This document shows positions 45,201-55,990 of a stretch of DNA of 64,000 nucleotides, piece by piece (the stretch's first letter is position 1; every line of letters begins with the position of its first letter). Both the position numbers and the translations under genes were made by a program. Origin of the DNA: Coniella vitis (lineage: Eukaryota > Ascomycota > Sordariomycetes > Diaporthales > Schizoparmaceae); NCBI GenBank assembly GCA_011317545.1, contig WUJK01000006.1:1612001-1676000 (forward strand), read 5' to 3'. Under the pieces are notes generated by a model that was given only the letters and a program-made list of their open reading frames with translations, was not told the origin of the DNA and made no database searches.

Positions 45201-45747
45201 GCGCAAAAAGGCCATGCGCCATGCGTGTGGTTCTGTTATCAAAGCATAAAACCGCTTGGAGATAAGGGCTACAGAGCCGTGTGAGTCCGGGTGAAGATGT
45301 GACAGGATTTGCGTCAGTATTTCTGCGCGACAAGACAACAGGTCAGCTCTAATACTCTGCGTGAGCTAGAGAATTTGGCCGCATACCATTGGGACAATCA
45401 GACAGCGAAGGCCCGTTTGAGGGAGATCCCGATCGCTTTACAACCTTGAAACCCAGATATTGCGGCGTTGTGGGTGTAGTGGCATTTTCGTAGGCAGAGA
45501 TTCGCTGCCCTGGTCGCTCAATGTGATCGTCCCAACCGCTCAACCTGCGTGACACCTCGTCGAGTCGGTCCGTTTGCTCACCGGCACCTGAGTGTGCTGC
45601 GTTGGACCTCGAGGCGATGCTTGGAGTGTGGTCTTCATGACTTCCATATCTAGGTGTGTGCAAGCCATCTTCAGGAGTACGGGCAGTCGATTTGGAAGTG
45701 GCAGACGAAGGAAGACCGTGTATACTGGTTGTGGGCTCTGTCTGCAT
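42270..45747 (-). CDS. F-box / WD40-like / UIM protein (Ufo1/Pof10-like SCF receptor)
   Basis: Two exons, 45387-45747 and 42270-45322; 64-nt intron (GTATGC...CGCGCAG); 1137 aa. The splice creates the F-box: SDCPN-EILTQILSHLHPDSHGSVALISKRFYALITEPHAW (about 117-158). The middle contains WD-like blades (KVIVGTTDLCVSTVSDPS; RFVAIGTDHGKVVLWNIRD; LYLVVGGSDGLVQAWDPL). The C-terminus holds two clear ubiquitin-interacting motifs, EEQLQRALRLSLMEN (about 1010) and DDDLALALRLSLEEEELRKR (about 1095), plus a weaker one in EEESIRYAQMISEEAF. F-box, WD and UIMs together are the plan of yeast Ufo1, the SCF subunit that turns over Ho endonuclease and itself. Here that gives a substrate receptor of an SCF ubiquitin ligase; the substrate is unknown. 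The start is the first ATG; a further upstream exon is possible. Confidence 0.88.
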
Positions 45748-46329
45748 GGAAATGCTTGCGTACTTTGAACAAGCAACTGAATCAGACTGTGCAGCTTGAG
45801 AACGCACAGTCAATTCGAGTCAAGTGATGTTGTATTAAGAAGGGCCTTGGTAAATCGCTTTGAATTGGTGGTAAGAAGTGATCGTGATAATCTTATGACG
45901 CGGTTGACGATGGGTAATATCTGCAGCAGAAGCACATGCACGAAAGAGAGATTGCGACGCGGGGACATGGCACCTCCAACGGCCGAGAATTGACCAGAGG
46001 CGCAATTACGTAATTCGGCAAGTGACTCATGAAGAAAAGCTCGACCCAGAAGCATACTACCTAGAGGTACAAAGGTACATAAAGACTGCCACATAGTATG
46101 TAGACTTCTTCACAAGGCAACCCACGTTGCTGAACGGTCTTTAACAGTCAGTATCAATCAGCAGGACAACGTGACCACTCTTGCTTTAACGAGGTTTCCC
46201 ATACCACAAGCCAGTACGAAAGTCCACTAGAGTCCGGTCGGTTTACACGAACCCAGCTTGGTGCCTCGCTCCTATTGCCTGAGCCTTTATACTGTGCAGA
46301 CCTGGGAAACGAGTAAAGAAGCCTCAACA
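45748..46329. other. Upstream region of the F-box gene
   Basis: About 580 bp between the F-box gene start and the tannase pseudogene. CTACCTAGAGGTAC and ACATAGTATGTAG words lie near 46058 and 46091. No gene. Confidence 0.5.
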
Positions 46330-47150
46330 CTCCATTGGCTATTGAGTTGTCTGCAGACTTGATTCCCGTAGGCTTCCAAGGCACGATTCCTTCCGCCACC
46401 CGTCCAGCAGCGCCAGCAGCACGGGGGCCAAGGGCGCAGCCTGTCCGCCGCAGCCACCAAAGAACCAGGGCGCGGCCATGACGATGCCATCCTCGATGCC
46501 ATCGGAAAGGTCAAACTGCGCAATGGCTTGGTCGCTGATCCGAGGAAACATACTGGGAGGGATATAGTGGGCAGTGGTCTTGGGCAAGTTGGTGAGGCCA
46601 ATTTCCAGTTGCCCACGTTTGTTGGTGCATCGTCCGCCAGGACTGACATCCAGCCATGTTACTGTCGAGTTCGTCTGTATACAGCTGCACTTCCTTCAAG
46701 TCTTGTCTGCATCTCGTAGAGCAGCCTGTGTAGTCTGAGTACACCTGTGCCGAGCCGTAGTAGGAGGCAACAATCGTCATGGCCTCATGCATGGCTCGGT
46801 GACTCTAAACAGCCCTGCGCTCCGGGCTGTTGAGTCGACATAGTAGCAAAGCTATAAGGAGGGTCGTCGCCCATGGCAAGCCAGTTATGCCGTCAACGAA
46901 TGTGCCCTTTCTAACGGCCCGAAAACGCGAGTTCCAGTCATGCGGCAAGAACAGGCCATGACTAAATGAAAACTCTAGCAATGAGGCGGCGTTGATAATG
47001 ACAGCACAGAGACTAGTCAGGTTGGTAAGATTGTTTGGATAGGGGACATCTGCCGCGCCCTGGCCGAAAGTGCCTCCTTGCGGAACAGCAGTAAAATTGG
47101 TGGCAGTGGTATTCGAATGAAGGGCACTCTGGATAGCCTTTTAGTGGCGC
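46330..47150 (-). pseudogene. Decayed tannase / feruloyl esterase family gene
   Basis: Fragments of a tannase-family enzyme follow one another in order on the minus strand but in different frames. First comes TNFTAVPQGGTFGQGAADV, then FSHGLFLPHDWNSRF (about 46930-47120). A frame change leads to WLAMGDDPPYSFATMST (about 46830-46880). After a stop and another frame change come RAMHEAMTIVASYYGSAQVY and DYTGCSTRCRQDLKEVQLY (about 46680-46800). Then, in a further frame, NLPKTTAHYIPPSMFP and DLSDGIEDGIV (about 46490-46600). At least three frame breaks and one stop are needed to explain this. The catalytic GCSTGGR motif reads GCSTRCR. The signal-peptide end and the C-terminal half (with the Asp/His of the triad) are missing. 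Intact relatives (about 550 aa) are secreted esterases acting on plant phenolics. Confidence 0.8.
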
Positions 47151-48210
47151 ATTTGATCCAATGTATACAACACTCAAATAAGTAATGTGATATTGAGGAT
47201 GATGCCGGTTACGGCCCCTCAGTATTACGGAGTCAAGAAAGTGTGGGATCAGATTAGAGTGCTGTCTACCTCAGTGAATCACAATGGGCCCTTGGAAAGA
47301 CCGGATATCGTCTATTCTTTTTTTTTTTAACGTAAAACAAATACAAACAGAAAAAGACGATGATAGCTACTGCATGCGTCTATATTCCCGAAGATGACAA
47401 TGCCGGCATACCCCTTCACGGCTTGAAGACAGCCTCAGCTCCATGGATCGTCCAAGGTCTCTATAATGACAACGCAACGATCCAGGCCCTGGGCATGATT
47501 ATTCGGGAGAAATTGGGGCACTGGCTGTTTGTAACTATCCCTGGTTGCGAATCAAGACGGTTTTAGTGTCTTGAGCATAGCCGCGGATCCCAGATAGAAC
47601 CATCATTGATCTTGTGTGCTCCAGACCATTTCCAGTGCCCGAAAAATGAGAACGGTAGCGATTATTTTGGGGGAACATAAACAATCAAACCGACTTTTGA
47701 AGACTCGGCAAAGCCGAGCAAGCGCTCCCACTGAGGAATCTGCAAAATAGTGTATCATGATTTCGTTAAAGACAATCACCGACTCGCTCACATGTTATCA
47801 TAGTACCGGGAAGGCAGCTTTAACATCTCACCGAAAGAAGAATCATTCCCACCAAAAATCAAATACACAGTGAAATTGTGTTATTATCCTTGCAAGAGAC
47901 CTCGTTAGATTATTATGCACTTACTTTTTAATACTATATGAATAGGCCCATGGCAAGAAAGAAGAGCCAAGGAGTGCTCGCCCTTTCCTCGGGATTCCCT
48001 TTACTATGTACATTGTATGCTCTTTTCTCTCTTTGAATAATATACGTACCCCTCGGCGTATAATACATGAATCTAAGTTCCAGCTGGCTGGGACAGAAGC
48101 ATTGACCAGCACCCTTGCCGGCTCCACGATTGGGTGCTCTTGTATGCCCCTCCAAACTTACCGCCAGTTTGGTAAGCCTTCCCCCATGCAAAGGGGGTTG
48201 GATGTGTGTG

Positions 48211-48213
<3 letters not shown>

Positions 48214-48246
<33 letters not shown>
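48214..48246. repeat. T33 homopolymer
   Basis: Thirty-three consecutive T on the plus strand, directly after a TGTGTGTG run. Confidence 0.9.
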
Positions 48247-48248
<2 letters not shown>

Positions 48249-49928
48249 TTTTCTTTTTACTCCGTTGGCTCAGGTTGTCAAGATTCCAACCGGTGAATTA
48301 GGCATTGCTGTATGATGTGTTGACAGGGCTGGAAAAAGCGAGACAGCCAGCTCAGCCTTTTAGATGTCCACGGGTAGTACGAAGAAGCGAGGAAGCGACA
48401 TTGCGGAGAGCAAGGGCTTCTTCTGTCCGGGTTCAATACGGCTGGGTCGCTCGCTCGCTCACTCACACGTTTGGTAGGGCGCTAGCTGACGCATACTATG
48501 TAGTACCCGGCCCTTTGAATTGCTGTTGTACAAGTACCATGTATATGCAGTATGGACATCGGTACTGCTTGAGATTGCATCTTGGATGGTCATCTGTGGG
48601 ACAAGTTCTCCGCCAGATACTAGGCAGTAGTGATAAGGGTCTGTTGGAATTCCGTGATGGAATTAAGGTATCATCATGCATATTAGCATATGTATTGGTG
48701 GCATAGAGCGGGAGCTCGTTGAATGTTTGCGGATGATGTACATCCGCCCCTGCCCTGCGATCCCGACCGTCCCAGCTTTTTGGGCCGCGCGTGACGCCGC
48801 CCCAGAACGAACGATGTAGCTATAGTGTTGTACAACGTGCAAAGTATCATGTACGGATGAAACACGAGTCATGAGGGGCGCGGGCGAGTCGTGGTCGCAG
48901 AAAGCCGAGGATTTGGTATGCCTGCCTATTCGGGAAGTGTCGCGGATTACTACCAAGGCGTGTTCCTTCTCCCGTTCAAAAAAAATATCTGGCCTGTCTG
49001 TGTGCTCACTAAGTACGTAAATAGTATTTACCTGGGTGGTACGGTAGGCCTGAAGAATGCAAATATCCTCCACGGCAGCGAGTTAATACAGAGGCAACCC
49101 GAGGTATGCTTTTAGACACTTTCTCGAGTACAAATTTACTATGCAAGGCCATCTTTCACAAAAGGCAACGGAGGGCGCATGCTGTAGACCTTGAGCGGTC
49201 GGGACTCAGCGCACTCAGTACATAGTAACTCATAAGCGGCCTGTTTGGGTTTGCGGAACAGTGGGGCAGACAGCGGTTGTGCATTGTACCATAGTATACT
49301 GTAATAGATTGCTGCTGTATACTGCTAGGTGGGCAAGGCAGCGGGATTCACGCAGCCTCTCCCTTGCACGAGGGCCTGTGCGCCAAGGTATACATATATA
49401 GTAGTAGTAGGATTCCTTTTCTCTTTCTTTTTCTTCAGACTCTCCGGCGGCCCGCCCCATGCTTTCTCGTCAAATCGAACCATTTTTTTGGTTTTTGTTT
49501 TGATACAATGCGTTGGCGTGCCGCAACGGCGCTGTCCCTTTTCTATCCCGCAGTTCGCGACTGCATGTCTCACAGAGCCGCCCACTTTTCGATATGGCAC
49601 TATACTATGTATACACAGAACCTCAAACTACTATGGACCATGTCATTTGGCGCATTCCTTACGAACGCAGATGCCATACAAAAAAGACGCTTTGTTTCTC
49701 GTCGGAAGTGTCGATACTCAGTCTGTGGTGTGCGCGAGTTTGGGTCCACAAGCGCCGCCCCCGCCCTTCCCACCCATGGCCTACCTAGGTATTTAGAATG
49801 TACCGCCTGACGCGGGTCGTTGGGTTGCGCAGACTCATCGGCGGAGCACTTCTCGGCAGGAAGGGACAGAGAAACTGTCTGAGTGGGAATCAAGGTGCTG
49901 ACATCAGCATCCACCGTGTGCAGACACA

Positions 49929-49951
49929 TACTATGTACACTGTACATAGTA
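49929..49951. repeat. Inverted repeat TACTATGTAC / GTACATAGTA with 3-nt spacer
   Basis: Two perfect 10-bp arms separated by ACT; the clearest long copy of the dispersed palindrome family. Confidence 0.85.
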
Positions 49952-50639
49952 GTAGATGTACCTAGATACCGAGGTCCCGTGGTTGCATGGGGAAAAAGCT
50001 GAGACTGGCCGGGATTTGGCCGGGCTCTGCTGTGCGGCTCGTACATAGTACCATATCATTCCTCGTTAGTATGTGCATAGTAAGCAGCCATTTTGACAGG
50101 AAGGGTGTGTTGCACTTTCCATCTGGCTGTGTTAGCACGAGCACCACATACAGTTTCGCCTTCCAATTTTCAGGCCAATGCATTGTATCACCTAGATATG
50201 GACATAGTAGTATCATACATAGTTGTAAGTCAAGACAAATCCCTTCTTGTACCGGCTTTGACGTCAGTACCACTAATAGCTCGTTGGTCTGGGCCTTGAG
50301 CTCCAGTTCGCGCTTTCTGCCCTTGTGATGTGACCGAAACCCCCTCTCCAATCCTGTTATTTTGAACGATCATTCCCAAGTTGGCCAAGGCCAGCACAAT
50401 CCTTCGCAGAGGTCAAGCTGCGAAAACTGTATTGTACTATGTAGCAGTCAAGTACATACAGACTAGTAGATGTGCAGCATTCCCGCCACGTCTTTGCTTG
50501 CATTGGTCTTTTCATGTACTACTATGGTATGTATTCGGACGGTTTTACCTTTGCCCAGCCCCCCGTCCACATTTGTACAAAGCTAGCCACCATACCAAAA
50601 ATGCAGGACCCGCCACCAGGGAACCTGCTCAGGGTTCTC

Positions 50640-50668
<29 letters not shown>
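50640..50668. repeat. A29 homopolymer
   Basis: Twenty-nine consecutive A on the plus strand, followed by GGTACTAGTACGTACGTGC. Confidence 0.9.
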
Positions 50669-50670
<2 letters not shown>

Positions 50671-51671
50671 TACTAGTACGTACGTGCATAGTATAGTGCC
50701 CAGGACTCAGAACACAAACCCACAGGTGCCCCCATCGTCGATGAGCCCCACAGACTGGGGCTGTCACCCAGACTCGACCCGAACACTCGGTTCCTGGGCT
50801 CCTCTCCCCCTCCTCATCGACCGTCGCGCATCTCCATCCCCCTTGCCTTTCTTTCTTACAGTGCTGGGGATCATCCTCCCTCCAAAACCCACTCTGCCGA
50901 CCTCACTCCATCCATTCTCTGCTCTCCGTGTCAAGAGCCGGCTGCGCTTTTGTTCTACGATTGCACTACTGTTGGCAGATACCTGATTACCACCTCGCTC
51001 CAAGGGGCTCGTCGTTTCGTTGGCATCACCCCGGTCGTTGTTGGCAGTGTTGAATAGCCACATCACAGTCACATGTTGCTAACACGCCCATAAACCCCCA
51101 AGACGATTGCTTTGATGGATAGCATCAGCGCGGCGCCAAGTTGCCCGTCTTCTGCCTGCTTCGTAAGAGCTTGTTAAGCCAACCTACTCAGGTGCCGACT
51201 CTGATCAGTGCAACAACGCGACCGCCGGCGTGTTGGGGTTATACCTTTTCCGCGGCGACCGTCACACGTCCACCTTACTCTCCAGCTTGCACCGAGTCAT
51301 TTGCTTCCTACTTCAACTGTCGCTGCGCTATTGCCTCAGCCAATTCAGAGGAGCACATACAGGTCGAGCCCGCACGAACTCATACATCCCTCCCAGGCAT
51401 CTTTGGGCCATCTTATCGCTCTAAGTCACGGAAGTCCGGAAGTTCAAGTCTCGGCCTCGCCCTCGCGGCTACTGTCTTCCGGTACGGTCGTGCCAAAAAA
51501 AAAGCAAAGTTCAATTGGCTTGTTTCTCTCTCGTTCTCGCCCTTGATAAACTTTAAAGACCAAGAATATACGCAATATATCGCCTACCAAGCTCACTGTG
51601 TGACGCAAGCACCACGGCCTCGGGACGCACTTGTCAAACTCTATCTTCATTTAGACACATTTAAACACCGA

Positions 51672-52963
51672 ATGGACATGGCTTCCGTACCAGATTTGCC
51701 GGGTCTTAGCTCAGAGGAAAGCAGGACGAAGGGCGTGGGCAAAAGATTTTTGACGCGGATGAGGACCGTCCTCAGGAAGACTGATTCTTCCAAGCGACAA
51801 CTGATAATGTCTTCGCCTGAAATGTCTGCCCCAACCTCCTCACACACGGTAGCTGGCCCTTCGACAGCATCAACGGTTCCAGATCCAAGGTATTATATCC
51901 CTGTGTTTGTGCTTGCTGCCAAGTCAACCCTTCGCAATCGAAGCAGATCTTGCTTCCGCGATTCGTTCCATCTCTGAGGCGAAGATCATTCTGACACGTC
52001 ACAGACCATCAACAACATCGCTTCTGCCGCATCAACAAGTGACGGAAGGTACTTTTCATGCCCAGGACGCCATTACTCCAGCCAGCCAGATGGAAAGGGT
52101 CCCTCGAATGCAGATTTACGAGGAGAGATTGAAGCGCTTTTCCCAGCGCTGTACTCTTGGTCCAGATCCAGACTTGCATTATCCGACTGAGGGATACGTC
52201 CTACGCGTCAGCAAGCAACCACGAATGCGAATCCATCGCCAATGCCACGAATGCGGCAGCGAAGTCAACACAAGGGGCCTCTGCGCCAAATGCAACCACA
52301 GCTTTTGCCCCGAATGCACACGCTATCCACGCAAGCAGACAGAGGCAGAGAAGGCTGCCAATAGGGAAGCAAGGAATGCTACTCAGGAATCACGTTCTGC
52401 GAAAGCCGCAATTGTGCCAGACTGGAACGCTGGGTCACATCCAACGCCCATTGTGAGGCTTCCTCCAAGGCAAGCCCAGCAAGAGCTGGTCTACAGAAAG
52501 GTCCGACAAAGGGTCAGAAGAACGTGCTGTCAATGCCAAGAGGAGCGCGGCGATGAAGTCCTATTCCCAGCAAATCAACGCTGTTGTACTAAGTGCAACC
52601 ATGTGCGCTGCACAGACTGTCCCCGAGATCCGTAAGTCTGCTCTCAATTACTTTTATGTTGCGATCACTGACGCCGGGCGGCAAAACAGACCCAAAAAGG
52701 ACAAATATCCATACGGCTATCCTGGAGATGCATTTGGTGCAAAGTCTGTTCCCCATCACAAATGCCACACATGCCGCACAATTTTTCCACCCAACGTGGG
52801 GAACGGGACACCATGCGCCAATTGCAACCATCAGAAATGTGACGCCTGCCCAAGGTTGGTCCCTCAGAAGGTCGAGCCAGAACCCGATCCCGAAGTGGTC
52901 AAAAGCGTGCAGCGCAAGTTGGCAAACCTTGGATCGTCCGCATCTGACTCTCCAATGATTTGA
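51672..52963 (+). CDS. Cys-rich protein with three repeated zinc-binding modules, unknown function
   Basis: Exons 51672-51889, 52005-52631, 52690-52963; 372 aa. Intron 2 (GTAAGT...AAACAG) is clear. Intron 1 is placed at 51890-52004 because only the CACAG at 52004 both keeps the frame and gives a normal length with a CTGACAC branch point; the next choice would be a 34-nt intron. Three similar modules: CHECGSEVNTRGLCAKCNH...CPECTR (about 185-210), CCQCQEERGDEVLFPANQRCC.KCNHVRCTDCPR (about 260-290) and CHTCRTIFPPNVGNGTPCANCNHQKCDACPR (about 315-345), each C-X2-C-Xn-C-X2-C-X1-H-X3-C-X2-C, a RING- or ribbon-like zinc fold. The N-terminus is Ser/Thr-rich. No signal peptide. The number and regular spacing suggest a protein-binding zinc scaffold; no named family recalled. 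Confidence 0.75.
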
Positions 52964-53823
52964 CGCTGTTCTGGATGCAAAAAGGCCTATCAAATGAATC
53001 CTGAAAAGGATCTTGAATACAGAAAATAGCCTGTTATCTCTGAGGTCGTGACCCTTCAGACAGAAGAAAGCGGCCACAGCGTCAACTGGTCTTCCATCGT
53101 TCTGTGCGTTGGCGCAAACCCATATATTTCGCTACCGCAACGAGCCCACTCAGCCAAACAGTTCGAGGCAACGATATAAGATTTCAACAGGCTGTGAGCC
53201 GCAAATGCAACAAGACCCTTTGCAATCTCGACCCAGCTGTGGAGAAAGAGGCCGACGCGAGCTCATCGACATTGATATTGAACATGGAAATGTCTCTTTG
53301 GAGCAATGAAGACTATGAGTTACTGAGTTTGAGGAAACGATATTAGCAACCACACAGGGTTTGCTTTCGAGACAAACAATAGGCAAAAGAGATGAGAGAA
53401 AAAGCCATACATTTTTCCTCACGACTATCAGGGGTTCGGAGGCAGCCTTTGCTGGTTCAGACAAAATAGCCATGCTCTTTTGAGCTTGAATTAAATCTTA
53501 CATTTACAGATCGTTCATTACATCACATCCTGAGATATCCGTGCTCCAACTTGTGCATATTCCTCTCACAGTCTCAACGTACAAGCCAGAAAAAGGTTAT
53601 AACGTGCGCCGAAGAGGAGGGGCCGGGGGAGGGGGAGGATGGCACGCAGTTGACAACATCAACCCAATCACTCTGTGCGCGTGCGAACGCGCGCGTGTAA
53701 GAAAGCCGCGGATTCACACCCACGAGTATTTCAGTAGAGATCTCTGAGGTGTGTAGGTACGTATGGAGAAGTAGGTTGAGCTATGTAGTACGTAGTAAGC
53801 CTCAGAATTAACACCAAGCAAGT
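52964..53823. other. Convergent intergenic stretch
   Basis: About 860 bp. Directly after the stop, the same frame reads CSGCKKAYQMNPEKDLEYRK before a second stop, a possible remnant of a fourth module. An ATG-led frame at 53104-53346 has no motif. G-rich GGGGGAGGGGGAGG tract near 53625. Confidence 0.5.
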
Positions 53824-55990
53824 CTATTGCTCCAACAATCCGTCTCCGAAAACAAGAGGCTGAGTAGGCGCAATTGCCGCACCGACCGTTTCACGCCTGT
53901 TCACTCTTCTGCCGAGGTCGCGCGAAACCGGGTTCTGCATCCTGTTGTTTAGGTAGGCAGAGGCCTCTGCGAACTGTCCTGTGTGCTTGGCTGTTTCCAC
54001 AGCCTGAGGTCCTTGGGTCACGTTGATAAGCTCATCTGTGACATATGAGCGGCCTCCTACCTCAGGCTCTAGCCAGACCGTGTCCCATGATTTGATCTGT
54101 AGCAACGCGTTGTCAGTCAATGCTGTAGGTTGTTCACTAGTTATTTCCTTTTGTATACATATGTATGTTGAGAGTGGCGCGATGGGAAGGCAGCACTCAC
54201 GATCCACACGCATTTTTGTTTTGCGCCGCCTGCTCTAGCTGCAGCCGTTCGGAAAGCTGTGTCCTTCTGGAAAATGGCACCGACAGGCTGGGCGTTGACG
54301 CGACCTTGCTCTGGGGCTATATTTGCCTCGTACTCTACACCTCGAAACGACAGTGTATAGGTCGTTGTGGGTGGCGTGCCGGCTGGATCAGCAGGGTTTG
54401 GTACGGAAGTAGTTGCTTTGACTGAGATTTCAACGACCTCGAGTAGCCTACCGCGACTCTTGTCCTTGGGTCGAATGGGGTCGCCAATCCTGATCATTTC
54501 AGCGCCGAGGAAGACCCCGCCATAGGACGACTCGTTTTTTGGTTGTTTTGAACCTGGCGGTAGCTGGTTGAAGGTCGACCAGGAGCCATCGATTTCAATG
54601 GCTGCCAGTTTTGACGCTTCGAGCGCGACCATTTCGCCCTTGGCTGCGTACGTAGGATCGTTGAAGAGGTCTTGCCACTGGACTTGGTCAAATGCAGTCT
54701 CAGCACTGATGATCTGCATGGATGGTACGCTGAAAGTCAGGAACGGCCGCATCTGGTGAGCCGACTTCTGGACATCTTGTAGGTTGACCAAGGCGTGGCC
54801 AAGTGGCACGACTGCATATGAATCACCCACGTGACGGATAATGCCAATCCTCCAGGCTTTCTCCTGCTGGTACCATACCATCTCGCCTCGTCGGAACAAC
54901 GTGGGCTCAGCGTTAAGAGCAGGATGAGGAGGTGCGGGTGCAGCAACCGGCGGAACCACCGCCACAGGAGTAGGAGTGGTAGTTGCACTTTGGGTCGAGG
55001 CTGGAGGGAATAGTGGAACGGGCGTTTCAGAGGGAGCAGAAGCTGGAGTCGACATCGCAGCAGCGGCCGGGTTCGTAGCTTGGGACGCTTTGGCAGCAGG
55101 GACTCTCTTTGCTTGCTTGGAAGCACCGATTGCTGGTTCTTTTGTTGTCTTTGAAGGCGCTGTGGTCGGCTTGACCGGCGGGGTACCGGTGTTGGCAGCC
55201 GGGTTCTTTTTCTTGGGTCCAGCAGTAGTCTTGGGGCCCTTCTTAAGGGCAGATTTGGACTCGGAGGCGTTGGAAGATGCCATCTTGATGGCGTCCAGTT
55301 CTGCGGCCTGATCATCCATTCTCTCCTTAAAAGACTTGGGAATCTGCCTGTCTGTTGCTCGGTGGCACGGCTTACAGAGGCATTGCCTGTGATCCGTAGA
55401 TTCGCTCAGAAGCCACAGGGCATGCGGTACAAAGTCGTACGGCTCCTTGTAAACAAAATCTTCCGTGCAGCCTCTGGGATGGCCGTACATGCGAGCCTCC
55501 AAGGTGGATGCTGGAAATTGTCTTAGCCAAAAAGTGCTTTCTCAAACCCACTGCAGAAGTAGCCACTAGAGCTCGCAAGAGGCAGCAAGTTGGATACTCA
55601 CCGCCTATTTTGTGCCATCTTAGGCAGAAGTTTTCAGGGAAGGTAACCAAGTATGGTGACTCTGCTCATGGTGCTGTCATTAGCTCGCGATCAGGCAGGC
55701 GCAGCAGGTGATTGATGGCGGTCCCAACCTTTTGGCCACCCTAGCTGCTCGGATAACCCTCTGCCTACTGCCTCCTTCCATTCCAACAGCTTGGTTCTCG
55801 TCTCTTCGTGCGGGATCTGGTTCAAGTCTTCCGAGATAGGCTCGCTGACCTGGCCGTTGGAAGGGTCGCTTCTCAGCTCTGCGTTGATCGCCTCAGTTGC
55901 CCAGACAAATCCGTCAGAACGGCTCAGCAGGACCAAGTTGGGTTGGGGCTTGGGCACCCCGCCAGCACCCGTGAACGGAGCGCTCATCAT
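53824..55990 (-). CDS. Clr2-like transcriptional silencing protein
   Basis: Four exons: 55729-55990, 55602-55661 (60 nt), 54201-55510, 53824-54096; introns 67, 91, 104 nt; 634 aa. Joins are in phase: LGWPK-ESPYLVTFPENFCLRWHKIG-ASTLEARMYGHPRG and KCVWI-IKSWDTVWLEPEVGG. The segment FPENFCLRWHKIG...MYGHPRG...YDFVPHALWLLS...CLCKPC (about 88-160) matches the Clr2 N-terminal transcription-silencing domain as I recall it, with the HPRG and C-X-C-X2-C features. A Lys/Ala/Pro-rich disordered stretch (about 170-290) follows, then a second folded part (LFRRGEMVWYQQEKAWRIGIIRHVGDSYAVVPLG; RIGDPIRPKDKSRGRLLEVVEI), BAH-like in look. Fission yeast Clr2 belongs to the SHREC histone-deacetylase complex that silences heterochromatin. 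Assignment is by motif memory; the start could be either of two adjacent ATGs. Confidence 0.75.

Larger units (their letters stand above)
47151..51671. other. 4.5-kb gene-free stretch with homopolymer runs and palindromes
   Basis: No gene supported. It holds a T33 run (48214-48246), an A29 run (50640-50668) and the densest set of TACTATGTA/TACATAGTA words of the window (about 48004, 48497, 49215, 49290, 49598, 49929-49951, 50042, 50203, 50434, 50685), with TACCTAGGTA at 49782-49791. Many short open frames on both strands differ in composition from the real genes. The last 500 bp, C/T-rich, are likely promoter and leader of the next gene. Confidence 0.55.

Noticed and set aside
51890..51923. 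34-nt first intron in the Cys-rich gene
   Set aside because: Below workable intron size; the acceptor at 52004 gives 115 nt, a branch point and the same downstream frame.
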